Under the pieces are notes generated by a model. The model ran no database searches. It saw nothing but the letters and a program-made list of their open reading frames with translations, and had not been told where the DNA came from. Positions 1 to 5,308 of a stretch of 5,940 bases of DNA are shown here, piece by piece. Source of the DNA: Chloroflexota bacterium. GTDB taxonomy: Bacteria > Chloroflexota > Dehalococcoidia > Lucifugimonadales > Lucifugimonadaceae. The stretch is taken from positions 4,574 through 10,513 of the forward strand of contig PBRL01000017.1 in the NCBI GenBank assembly GCA_002725925.1, given 5' to 3'. Each line of letters begins with the position of its first letter. Position 1 is the first letter of the stretch. The position numbers and the translations under genes are program-made.

Positions 1-12
1 TGACATTTATTC

Positions 13-18
13 GGAGGT
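13..18 (+). promoter_or_regulatory. Shine-Dalgarno sequence for the solute-binding protein gene
   Basis: GGAGGT lies 4 nt before a TTG codon. It decides the start: the next in-frame ATG (position 62) has no such motif and would leave only 11 residues before the lipobox cysteine, too short for a signal peptide. Confidence 0.8.
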
Positions 19-22
19 CATA

Positions 23-1891
23 TTGACTTTTACTAAGAGTTGGAGAATTCTCTTCCTCGCGATGCTGTCGTTTGCTCTTGTAGTTGCGATTGCTTGTGGC
101 GGCGATGATGAAGATGCTCCAGCAGAGAAAGCTGCGCCGGCCGCTAAAGCCCCGGCCGCCGCTCCTGAACCCACGGCTACAACGGCACCTGTAGAGGAAG
201 CCCCCAAGGCTTTGGCTGTAGAGGAAGTCTCCAGAGACGACACTCTAATGGCCTATCTAGGTGGTGCTGAAGGCCGCTTCGTTGACCATGAACTTTGGAA
301 CCCTTATGCGATTGGTGCGAACCACCAATCCGGTCCAAACATCATCTTCGAGCCTCTTGCATTCTTTAGTGCATTCGACTCAAAGACGATCCCGTGGCTG
401 GCTGAGAGCTGGGACTGGAACGGCGACTTTACTGAGTTGACTATTAACCTGAGGTCCGGAATTAACTGGTCTGACGGTGAAGAGTTCAACGCAGACGACG
501 TTGTTTACACGTTGAATACCCTCAAGGACCTCAAAGAAGAGGTTCGATGGGGTACCGACATCGACAACGCCATGAACCGTGCAGAGAAAGTCGACAGTCA
601 CACCGTAAAGGTGATACTTGACCGACCAGACCCACGATTCATGTTCCTCCTGACATACAAGTTCGACATCGGTGTTTACATGGTGCCCGAGCACCACTAC
701 AACGGTAGAGACTGGACCACTTTCAAGGACTACGACCCTTCAAAAGGTTTCCCTCTGACAACAGGTCCGTGGCAGGTTACATCCGGAACTCCGGAACAGA
801 AAATTATCGACCGCCGCGACTCGTGGTGGGGCGAAGGCGTGTCTGCCCTCGGTCAGTTTGGCAAGTTGCCCGGACCAAAACGTGTGGTCTACCTGCCGAC
901 TCCTGACCAGACAGTCAGGTCACAGGCTTTGATTTCTGACACTGTCGACTACTCGGCTATGACGACACCCGCCGTTATAATTGAGACGATGGGTAAGAAC
1001 TCTGACCTAGTGACACACACTGGTACAGAAAGCCCTTACGGCTATGTTGACTGGTGGCCGGTATCCATTGGATTCAATGACTCCGGTAAATTCGGTCCTT
1101 ACGATGACAAGAACGTTCGATGGGCATTCAGCTACTTCCTTGACAGGCAGGAACTGAGTGACGTGGCCTACGACGGTGCAGCAGCATTCAACCCGCTGAC
1201 TATGCCTGGCTACCCGCCATTGAAGAAGTACTTTGACTCCGTAGCCGACATACTTGCCGTACACGACACCACCGAGTTCAACGTTGATAAAGCCAACGGA
1301 TTGCTCGAAGGTGCCGGTTACTCCAAGGACGGCGACGGTAACTGGGTTGACGCAGCGGGCATCGGCATAAACTGTGAAATCATCGGATTCAGCCCGTGGG
1401 TGGACCTAGGTCCTATCACTGCTGAGCAGCTGCGACGTCAGGGCATAAACTCTACGTACTCACAGCCGCCCGATGCTTCTTCACGAATGGCTGAAGGTAA
1501 CTTCGAATGTCTGATGTTTGGACACGGCGGATCGGTCCGTGACCCTTACTTCACAATGAAGCTTTACCAGTCAGCATCAGTAAACATTCCTGGTGGTCAC
1601 CAGGTGAACTTCTACCACTGGGAGAACGAGCGGTGGGACGAGCTTACTGACGAAGTAGCGAAGACTCACCCTGACGACTTAGACAAGATGCAGGAACTGT
1701 GGCACGAAGCCATGGAAATCTGGATCACTGAACTTCCGGACGTACCAGTCCTCGAGTTCTACCACCGCATCATAATGAGTGAGAAGCGGTGGACCAATTG
1801 GCCTCTAGGTGGGCAGACTGACGGTTACGTGAACGAAGCCTCCTGGCACCTCACGTGGGGTATGGTCTTGCATGCACTTACGGCAAAGTAG
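23..1891 (+). CDS. ABC transporter substrate-binding lipoprotein, family 5 (SBP_bac_5)
   Basis: Extracytoplasmic lipoprotein that would capture a solute, in this family typically a peptide, nickel complex or oligosaccharide, and hand it to a membrane permease. The 622-residue product starts at TTG behind a good Shine-Dalgarno. Residues 1-24 are a signal peptide and the lipobox A-I-A-C puts the lipidated cysteine at residue 25. Residues 27-69 form an acidic, Ala/Pro-rich linker. Family 5 hallmarks follow: LAESW at 126-130, and the segment 143-164 with LRSG, W-S-D-G and F-N-A-D-D-V-V-Y-T-L, which matches the family signature. TTGPW occurs further on, and an A-x-x-L-L-x-x-A-G-Y-like repeat (KANGLLEGAGY) sits in the C-terminal lobe. 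The length is somewhat above the usual 500-600, explained by the linker. No permease or ATPase gene is adjacent in the window, and a strong terminator follows, so this may be the last or only gene of its transcript. The substrate cannot be read from the sequence. Confidence 0.93.
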   Translation: MTFTKSWRILFLAMLSFALVVAIACGGDDEDAPAEKAAPAAKAPAAAPEPTATTAPVEEAPKALAVEEVSRDDTLMAYLGGAEGRFVDHELWNPYAIGANHQSGPNIIFEPLAFFSAFDSKTIPWLAESWDWNGDFTELTINLRSGINWSDGEEFNADDVVYTLNTLKDLKEEVRWGTDIDNAMNRAEKVDSHTVKVILDRPDPRFMFLLTYKFDIGVYMVPEHHYNGRDWTTFKDYDPSKGFPLTTGPWQVTSGTPEQKIIDRRDSWWGEGVSALGQFGKLPGPKRVVYLPTPDQTVRSQALISDTVDYSAMTTPAVIIETMGKNSDLVTHTGTESPYGYVDWWPVSIGFNDSGKFGPYDDKNVRWAFSYFLDRQELSDVAYDGAAAFNPLTMPGYPPLKKYFDSVADILAVHDTTEFNVDKANGLLEGAGYSKDGDGNWVDAAGIGINCEIIGFSPWVDLGPITAEQLRRQGINSTYSQPPDASSRMAEGNFECLMFGHGGSVRDPYFTMKLYQSASVNIPGGHQVNFYHWENERWDELTDEVAKTHPDDLDKMQELWHEAMEIWITELPDVPVLEFYHRIIMSEKRWTNWPLGGQTDGYVNEASWHLTWGMVLHALTAK

Positions 1892-1896
1892 TGAGA

Positions 1897-1920
1897 CTCT
1901 AGTAGTTTTTGCTACTTGAG
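1897..1920 (+). terminator. Small hairpin just after the solute-binding protein gene
   Basis: CTCTAGTAG pairs with CTACTTGAG across a TTTTTG loop, a 9-bp stem with one internal mismatch, starting 5 nt after the stop codon. There is no U-run behind it, so it may protect the mRNA 3' end rather than terminate. The stronger hairpin downstream is the likely terminator. Confidence 0.4.
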
Positions 1921-1935
1921 ATAAAAGACGCGAAA

Positions 1936-1971
1936 GGAGTGCCCCGCCAAACTGGCGGGGCACTCCTATTT
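1936..1971 (+). terminator. Strong GC-rich intrinsic terminator
   Basis: A perfect 14-bp inverted repeat (1936-1949 with 1953-1966, GGAGTGCCCCGCCA against its complement) closes on a 3-nt loop, followed by TATTT. The stem is very stable although the U-tract is short. It ends transcription of the solute-binding protein gene and insulates the lipoprotein gene that starts 31 nt later on the same strand. Confidence 0.85.
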
Positions 1972-2001
1972 AACGGCAACTTTGGATTGCTGCGTTAGGT
2001 T

Positions 2002-2550
2002 ATGCTTCAAGTCATGGATTACTTAGCAATAAAACTGAAAACAATTCCTAATTTACAATTGTGGTCGAGTGACCGCTGGAACTGGCGTTTTCTTCAGTCG
2101 GTCGTACTCATAACATTGACTGGCATGCTGCTTTCAGTCGTTGGGTGTACTTCCGAGAAGCAGCCAACGCTCTCTGGTGATTCAGTTGATGAAGAGGGAC
2201 TCCGGCTCATAACTCGTCCTGATGCTACATACACCATCGATGATCTTATAGCTGTTGGTTTCAAGAAGAGCAAACAGTTTGATGTAGACGAGGTTCCGGG
2301 AACGACTGACATTTGGTACGGGTTTTTTCAACAGAAAGACATTGAAGTTCGCTTTTACGACTCGCACGCTTCGGCTCTAGAACTGGGTGTTGAACTGGCT
2401 GAAACGGTGATAGCTAAAAAAGCAGGTCAACGTGATTATTTGATACCTGTAGTCAATCTGTATCCTGCATATGCTGTAGTCGGGAACACAGTTATGTTGT
2501 GCGAAAGGCAACTTTCTACTTGCGAGGCATTGATACAGTTACTGGATTAA
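2002..2550 (+). CDS. Uncharacterised lipoprotein, paralog A (short, loop-less form)
   Basis: I do not recognise a named family. The 182-residue product has a hydrophobic stretch (about 31-48) ending in a lipobox V-V-G-C with cysteine 49, so it is probably a membrane-anchored lipoprotein. It shares with the four minus-strand genes the YTIDDL motif (77-82), G-F-K then F-D-V-D-E-V-P-G (86-100), D-I-E-V-R-F-Y-D-S-H (113-122) and V-V-G-N-T-V-M-L-C (159-167), then a last cysteine at 174. It lacks the W/Y-x-E-G, D/N-R-R/K and Gly/Ser loop segment present before the GN motif in the others, and its final C-to-C spacing is 6 instead of 11. The start is uncertain: ATG 2002 and ATG 2014 lack a Shine-Dalgarno and give an unusually long n-region. 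A TTG at 2059 would give a more normal 29-residue signal peptide but also lacks one. The gene converges on paralog B. Confidence 0.8.
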   Translation: MLQVMDYLAIKLKTIPNLQLWSSDRWNWRFLQSVVLITLTGMLLSVVGCTSEKQPTLSGDSVDEEGLRLITRPDATYTIDDLIAVGFKKSKQFDVDEVPGTTDIWYGFFQQKDIEVRFYDSHASALELGVELAETVIAKKAGQRDYLIPVVNLYPAYAVVGNTVMLCERQLSTCEALIQLLD

Positions 2551-2577
2551 ATATTGAATATCAAACCTTTGATCAAT

Positions 2578-2609
2578 AAAAACCCCGGCGATTAAGAAGC
2601 CGGGTTTTT
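2578..2609. terminator. Bidirectional terminator between paralogs A and B
   Basis: AAAAA(C)CCCGGC, a 9-nt loop, then GCCGGGTTTTT: a 6-bp GC stem (2584-2589 with 2599-2604) extended by 5 A:T pairs after one bulged C. The U-run on each strand lets it end both the + strand transcript of A and the - strand transcript of B. It lies in the 75-nt gap between the two convergent stop codons. Confidence 0.85.
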
Positions 2610-2625
2610 AGTTAATGTTCGTGTT

Positions 2626-3201
2626 TTATGCAGGCTCTAAGAGAGTCAGTAAGTTGCTGCAATTCTCGAATGCCTGAGAAGATTCATCCCCTTCGCAGAA
2701 AAGAATCATGTTTCCACGAATCACGTATTCGAGATAGCGGCCCGAATATGAGCATCCTGAATGAGGGGTTCCAGCTGCCCTGCTGCATTTTTTGCGGTCT
2801 TTTTCGCCTTCTTCCCACAGAACCTCATCACCGATGACCACTGCATCATCTCCAGTTATGGAGTCTGCATAAAGCGTTCCCTGTTCAACTGCATCTTCGT
2901 GAGAAGCGTAGAACCGGACTTCATAGTCAAGTTTGTTGTAGATAAGTTTCTTGGCGTCGACTGCTCCGGGAAGTTCGTCAACGTCGTATTTTTTTACGAT
3001 TTTGACCCCTGCAGGTTTGATTCCTTCTATGTCTTCGGTTGTGTAAATTCGATCTCCGGGAATCACCCGTTGGATCGATGACTCTGCCTTACTGTCAGAA
3101 CTGGTACCGCATGCGGATGTTGATGCGACCATGAGTCCGAGCGCACATCCAATAAAAAAAACTGCAATGTGTCGATTTAAAAAGATTCTTTTTGCCATCA
3201 T
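2626..3201 (-). CDS. Uncharacterised lipoprotein, paralog B
   Basis: 191 residues, no recognised family. The signal peptide ends in S-T-S-A-C with lipidated cysteine 31. The mature part carries the shared core: R-I-Y-T-T-E-D-I (51-58), K-Y-D-V-D-E-L-P-G-A (71-80), Y-E-V-R-F-Y-A-S-H (93-101), A-V-E-Q-G (104-108), W-E-E-G (129-132), D-R-K-K (135-138), the Gly/Ser loop between Cys139 and Cys150, G-N-M-I-L-F-C (163-169) and Cys181. The four mature cysteines could form two disulfides outside the cell (inference). Its ATG follows the TAG stop of paralog C with no gap, and a second ATG follows at once, so translation is probably coupled to C. It is the last gene of the minus-strand group and ends at the bidirectional terminator. 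Confidence 0.88.
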   Translation of the reverse strand: MMAKRIFLNRHIAVFFIGCALGLMVASTSACGTSSDSKAESSIQRVIPGDRIYTTEDIEGIKPAGVKIVKKYDVDELPGAVDAKKLIYNKLDYEVRFYASHEDAVEQGTLYADSITGDDAVVIGDEVLWEEGEKDRKKCSRAAGTPHSGCSYSGRYLEYVIRGNMILFCEGDESSQAFENCSNLLTLLEPA

Positions 3202-3780
3202 CTACTGGACCACTGACATTAAGTCAGCGCAGGCCTGGTGAGATGCCGCAGTGTCCTTACCCTGGCATAGCATGATCATGTTGCCTACAACCACATAGTC
3301 AAAGTACTTTGGATTGTCGCATTTTCCGGAATGATGCCCACCATTGCCAGCGCATTGCCTGCGATCCGAAATGCCTTCATCCCATCGTTGAATGTCTTTT
3401 AGAATGACGGCATCGGCCCCTGTGACTTCATCAGCGAAATTCACGCCAGCGCTCATTGCTGTGGCGTGATCTGCGTAGAAACGGACCTCGTATTCAAGCC
3501 TTGCGTAAGGATCTGAACCGTAAAAACCATAGATCGCAGCAACGGCGTCCTCTAGGCCTTCGATATCATAGTCGTCATCTAGTTTGAAATTGGTCGCGTT
3601 CTTGATGTCGTCCGCAGTGTATATACGATCCGTGTCATCGATTTTTGCAATGGGTCCTTCAGAATCTGAAACCTCTGCATCGCCACCACCACCACCACAT
3701 GCGATCGCCGCAACTGCTAATGCTATTACTGCAAACAGCAGGAACGGCAACTGGAACGTGCCACTCTTTCTCTGTTTCAT
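3202..3780 (-). CDS. Uncharacterised lipoprotein, paralog C
   Basis: 192 residues, no recognised family. The basic n-region K-Q-R-K, a hydrophobic core and lipobox A-I-A-C give lipidated cysteine 28, followed by five glycines encoded by a CCA/CCACC-type repeat on the + strand (about 3680-3697). The shared core is complete: R-I-Y-T-A-D-D-I (52-59), D-Y-D-I-E-G-L (70-76), I-Y-G-F-Y-G (83-88), Y-E-V-R-F-Y-A-D-H (97-105), W-D-E-G (133-136), D-R-R-Q-C (139-143), H-H-S-G-K-C (149-154), P-K-Y-F-D-Y-V-V-V-G-N-M-I-M-L-C (157-172) and Cys184. The ATG has a good Shine-Dalgarno 6 nt upstream. It is the first gene of the C/B pair, separated from D by a 157-nt leader. Confidence 0.9.
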   Translation of the reverse strand: MKQRKSGTFQLPFLLFAVIALAVAAIACGGGGGDAEVSDSEGPIAKIDDTDRIYTADDIKNATNFKLDDDYDIEGLEDAVAAIYGFYGSDPYARLEYEVRFYADHATAMSAGVNFADEVTGADAVILKDIQRWDEGISDRRQCAGNGGHHSGKCDNPKYFDYVVVGNMIMLCQGKDTAASHQACADLMSVVQ

Positions 3781-3937
3781 AAGAAGCTCCTATATAAGCA
3801 CCAAACCTACCGTGATCGCGAGATTGAAAAATTATTGGGGTAGGTTCATCAAATATACCTTTTTATAGCTCGCGAGTCATGTCGTAATATTCCCGAGGGA
3901 GATCACATTTCCTTTTGGGAATCTTCTGATACTCCAA
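3781..3937 (-). other. Leader between paralogs D and C with inverted repeats
   Basis: A 157-nt AT-rich gap. It holds an 8-bp inverted repeat AACCTACC/GGTAGGTT (3804-3811 and 3839-3846) around a 27-nt AT-rich loop, the palindrome CTCGCGAG (3869-3876) whose TCGCGAG part recurs inside that loop (3816-3822), and ATTCCC/GGGAAT (3889-3894 and 3917-3922). None has a minus-strand U-run, so I see no clear terminator for D. TATAAA-like minus-strand stretches are present, but no convincing -35/-10 pair. Read-through from E-D into C-B is therefore possible, as is a local promoter. Confidence 0.45.
3787..3791 (-). promoter_or_regulatory. Shine-Dalgarno sequence of paralog C
   Basis: AGGAG on the minus strand, 6 nt before the ATG at 3780. 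It shows that the C/B pair starts translation independently, unlike B and D, which depend on overlap with the gene before them. Confidence 0.7.
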
Positions 3938-4501
3938 TTATGCACCCTCCACCCGTAAAAGTGCGATTAATGGCGCACACTGATCAAGCGAGTGTTCCGA
4001 AGTTCGCCCTTCGCACAGTATTACCAAATTGCCAAAGATCACGTAACCTCCATATCGAGGGTTTTGGCTTCCTCGAGAGCCTCCTCCCACGATCATCCTG
4101 CGATCTCGTACACCTTCTCTCCATAATGCTTCGTTTATGCTCAGTGATGCGTTTGCTCCTGAGGCATCTTCAGCGAAAGGTGTTCCTTGTTCCACTGCAG
4201 CCTGATGGCTTGGATATATGCGTATTTCGTAATTTAAGCTGTTTAAACCAGGCGGAGTCCAGAATCCAACATAGGCAGCCTCGGCTCCTGTGAGGCCGTC
4301 GATGTCATATGTTTTTCCACGCTTCCATCCGGTATTTTCTACATCCTCCACCGTCAGGATTCTGCCGATGTTTTCAATTTTCTGGATAGTTAATTTTGTC
4401 CCGTTACCCCCAGAATTGGAACTGCATCCTAAAATGACCGATATGGGAAACAGGGTTGATATCAATAAAAAATCTATGAAAGTCGGACTTGAATTACTCA
4501 T
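3938..4501 (-). CDS. Uncharacterised lipoprotein, paralog D (lacks the loop cysteine pair)
   Basis: 187 residues from the ATG at 4501, no recognised family. The frame stays open further upstream to 4699, but that part reads through the coding region of paralog E. The ATG at 4501 is chosen because it gives a normal lipoprotein signal peptide (hydrophobic 8-25, lipobox I-L-G-C, lipidated cysteine 26). Shared core: R-I-L-T-V-E-D-V (47-54), T-Y-D-I-D-G-L-T-G-A (64-73), Y-V-G-F-W (77-81), Y-E-I-R-I-Y-P-S-H (91-99), A-V-E-Q-G-T (102-107), W-R-E-G (127-130), D-R-R (133-135), G-N-L-V-I-L-C (157-163) and Cys175. The loop cysteines of its relatives are absent: the segment reads M-I-V-G-G-G-S-R-G-S. The start overlaps the end of E by 8 nt (ATGAGTAA), with no strong Shine-Dalgarno of its own, so it is probably translated by coupling to E. 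Confidence 0.87.
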   Translation of the reverse strand: MSNSSPTFIDFLLISTLFPISVILGCSSNSGGNGTKLTIQKIENIGRILTVEDVENTGWKRGKTYDIDGLTGAEAAYVGFWTPPGLNSLNYEIRIYPSHQAAVEQGTPFAEDASGANASLSINEALWREGVRDRRMIVGGGSRGSQNPRYGGYVIFGNLVILCEGRTSEHSLDQCAPLIALLRVEGA

Positions 4502-5066
4502 TCGCCAACAATTCGCTTGCCAGTAGCCCGCACCTCTCGACAGACTGGGCTTCATCTGCACCCTGGCACAGCATGACAATATTGCCGAAGATGGCGTAAC
4601 TTCCGAATTTCGAGCAGATTCCGCTTCGAGCACCACCGCCGACTCCGCTGCCACAAGCCATTCGTCGATTCTTAACACCTTCCTTGTAGGTTGAATCACT
4701 TTTGCTCAAAACAGCCGTTTCCCCAGAGCCTTCGATTGCTAGAGGTGTTCCAAGGTCGACTGCTTGCCGGTGTGATGTGTAAAACCTTACTTCGTATTCG
4801 TATGGGTCACCCCCTGGGATCCGCAAGAATCCATAGCTGACATTCGATGAGCCTGGGAGACCTTCAGTCGAGTAGCTACTCGACTGTTTGAATGTTGTTC
4901 CGAGCAGGTCATCCAATGTGAACGTCTGTCCGGGATCACTTACCTGGGAGAAATTTTCTTCCTCGTCTGTAGTTGACGCACAGGCGCTGAGGGCAAATAG
5001 GAAGAGTACGAGCAACAATAGTTGTAACAGTTGCTTATGTAGATGCTGCGATATCCGAATTTGCAA
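4494..5066 (-). CDS. Uncharacterised lipoprotein, paralog E
   Basis: 190 residues from a TTG at 5066, no recognised family. A TTG at 5081 would add 5 residues but has only a T-run upstream, whereas the 5066 start has GGAGAAGGA in front. The signal peptide has a Leu-rich core and lipobox L-S-A-C, lipidated cysteine 29. Shared core: F-T-L-D-D-L (49-54), F-K then Y-S-T-E-G-L-P-G (59-72), S-Y-G-F (77-80), Y-E-V-R-F-Y-T-S-H (91-99), A-V-D-L-G-T-P (102-108), Y-K-E-G (127-130, Tyr where others have Trp), N-R-R (133-135), Cys138 and Cys151 around a Gly-rich loop, G-N-I-V-M-L-C (161-167) and Cys179. It is the first gene of the minus-strand group E-D-C-B, downstream of a candidate promoter. Confidence 0.87.
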   Translation of the reverse strand: MQIRISQHLHKQLLQLLLLVLFLFALSACASTTDEEENFSQVSDPGQTFTLDDLLGTTFKQSSSYSTEGLPGSSNVSYGFLRIPGGDPYEYEVRFYTSHRQAVDLGTPLAIEGSGETAVLSKSDSTYKEGVKNRRMACGSGVGGGARSGICSKFGSYAIFGNIVMLCQGADEAQSVERCGLLASELLANE

Positions 5067-5070
5067 TGAT

Positions 5071-5079
5071 TCCTTCTCC
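5071..5079 (-). promoter_or_regulatory. Shine-Dalgarno region of paralog E
   Basis: GGAGAAGGA on the minus strand places AAGGA 4 nt, or GGAG 9 nt, before TTG 5066. It overlaps the first codons of the longer reading from TTG 5081, which argues for the shorter start. Confidence 0.65.
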
Positions 5080-5105
5080 AAAAAAAGTTGTGATTAGCGT
5101 ACCAA

Positions 5106-5133
5106 ACAATACGGCTTGGTCGTGTAGGGACAA
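5106..5133 (-). promoter_or_regulatory. Candidate sigma-70-like promoter for the lipoprotein group
   Basis: On the minus strand TTGTCC (5128-5133), a 16-nt spacer and TATTGT (5106-5111), each matching 4 of 6 consensus bases. A transcript would start near 5099, about 33 nt before the TTG start of paralog E. This is a by-eye match only. Confidence 0.3.
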
Positions 5134-5298
5134 TTGACTTTTTCACAGACACTGATAGCGTAAGTCATTTGGGTGCTAGTGCAGCTCGTTTTCGGTAATT
5201 GGGGTCGTTGTTTGGCACTTCAGTGTCTTTTCAGGGTTAGTATTTAGTGCCTTGGGTAATCTACCTCCTTTGAATCGCGTAACTTTCTACTTTCCAAT

Positions 5299-5302
5299 GG
5301 AG
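5299..5302 (+). promoter_or_regulatory. Shine-Dalgarno sequence of the SDR gene
   Basis: GGAG lies 6 nt before TTG 5309. The ATG at 5297 overlaps this motif and has no Shine-Dalgarno of its own, so TTG 5309 is the better start. Confidence 0.55.
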
Positions 5303-5308
5303 TTGGTA

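Larger units (their letters stand above)
5067..5308. other. Divergent intergenic region between paralog E and the SDR gene
   Basis: About 240 nt without a supported gene. Besides the minus-strand promoter candidate, the + strand has TTGACT (5134-5139) directly next to the minus-strand -35, but its best -10 (TAGCGT, 5156-5161) is poor. TTGGCA (5212-5217) matches 5 of 6 bases of a -35, but the nearest -10-like TAGTAT (5238-5243) is 20 nt away. A 6-bp inverted repeat GGCACT/AGTGCC spans 5214-5251. The SDR frame is open back to 5180, but this stretch has no ATG and does not resemble an SDR N-terminus. Confidence 0.4.

Noticed and set aside
380..697. Minus-strand open frames within the solute-binding protein gene
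   Set aside because: They overlap the conserved family 5 signature coded on the plus strand and have no independent support.
3680..3697. CCA-type short tandem repeat taken as a possible microsatellite or phase-variable tract
   Set aside because: It is in-frame glycine coding right after the lipobox of paralog C, a normal linker composition in this lipoprotein style. Its 3-nt unit would change linker length without shifting the frame.
3940..4526. Plus-strand open frames opposite paralog D
   Set aside because: They are antisense to a gene supported by motifs and a signal peptide, and their translations show no domain.
4502..4699. Upstream extension of paralog D by 66 residues
   Set aside because: It lies wholly inside the coding region of paralog E in another frame, has no secretion signal, and would bury the clear signal peptide and lipobox that begin at 4501.
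5067..5081. Five-codon longer start (TTG 5081) for paralog E
   Set aside because: Only a T-run precedes it, whereas the in-frame TTG at 5066 has GGAGAAGGA at a usable distance.
5214..5251. Inverted repeat GGCACT/AGTGCC as a terminator or riboswitch
   Set aside because: Only 6 bp across a 26-nt loop, with no U-run; this can easily occur by chance.
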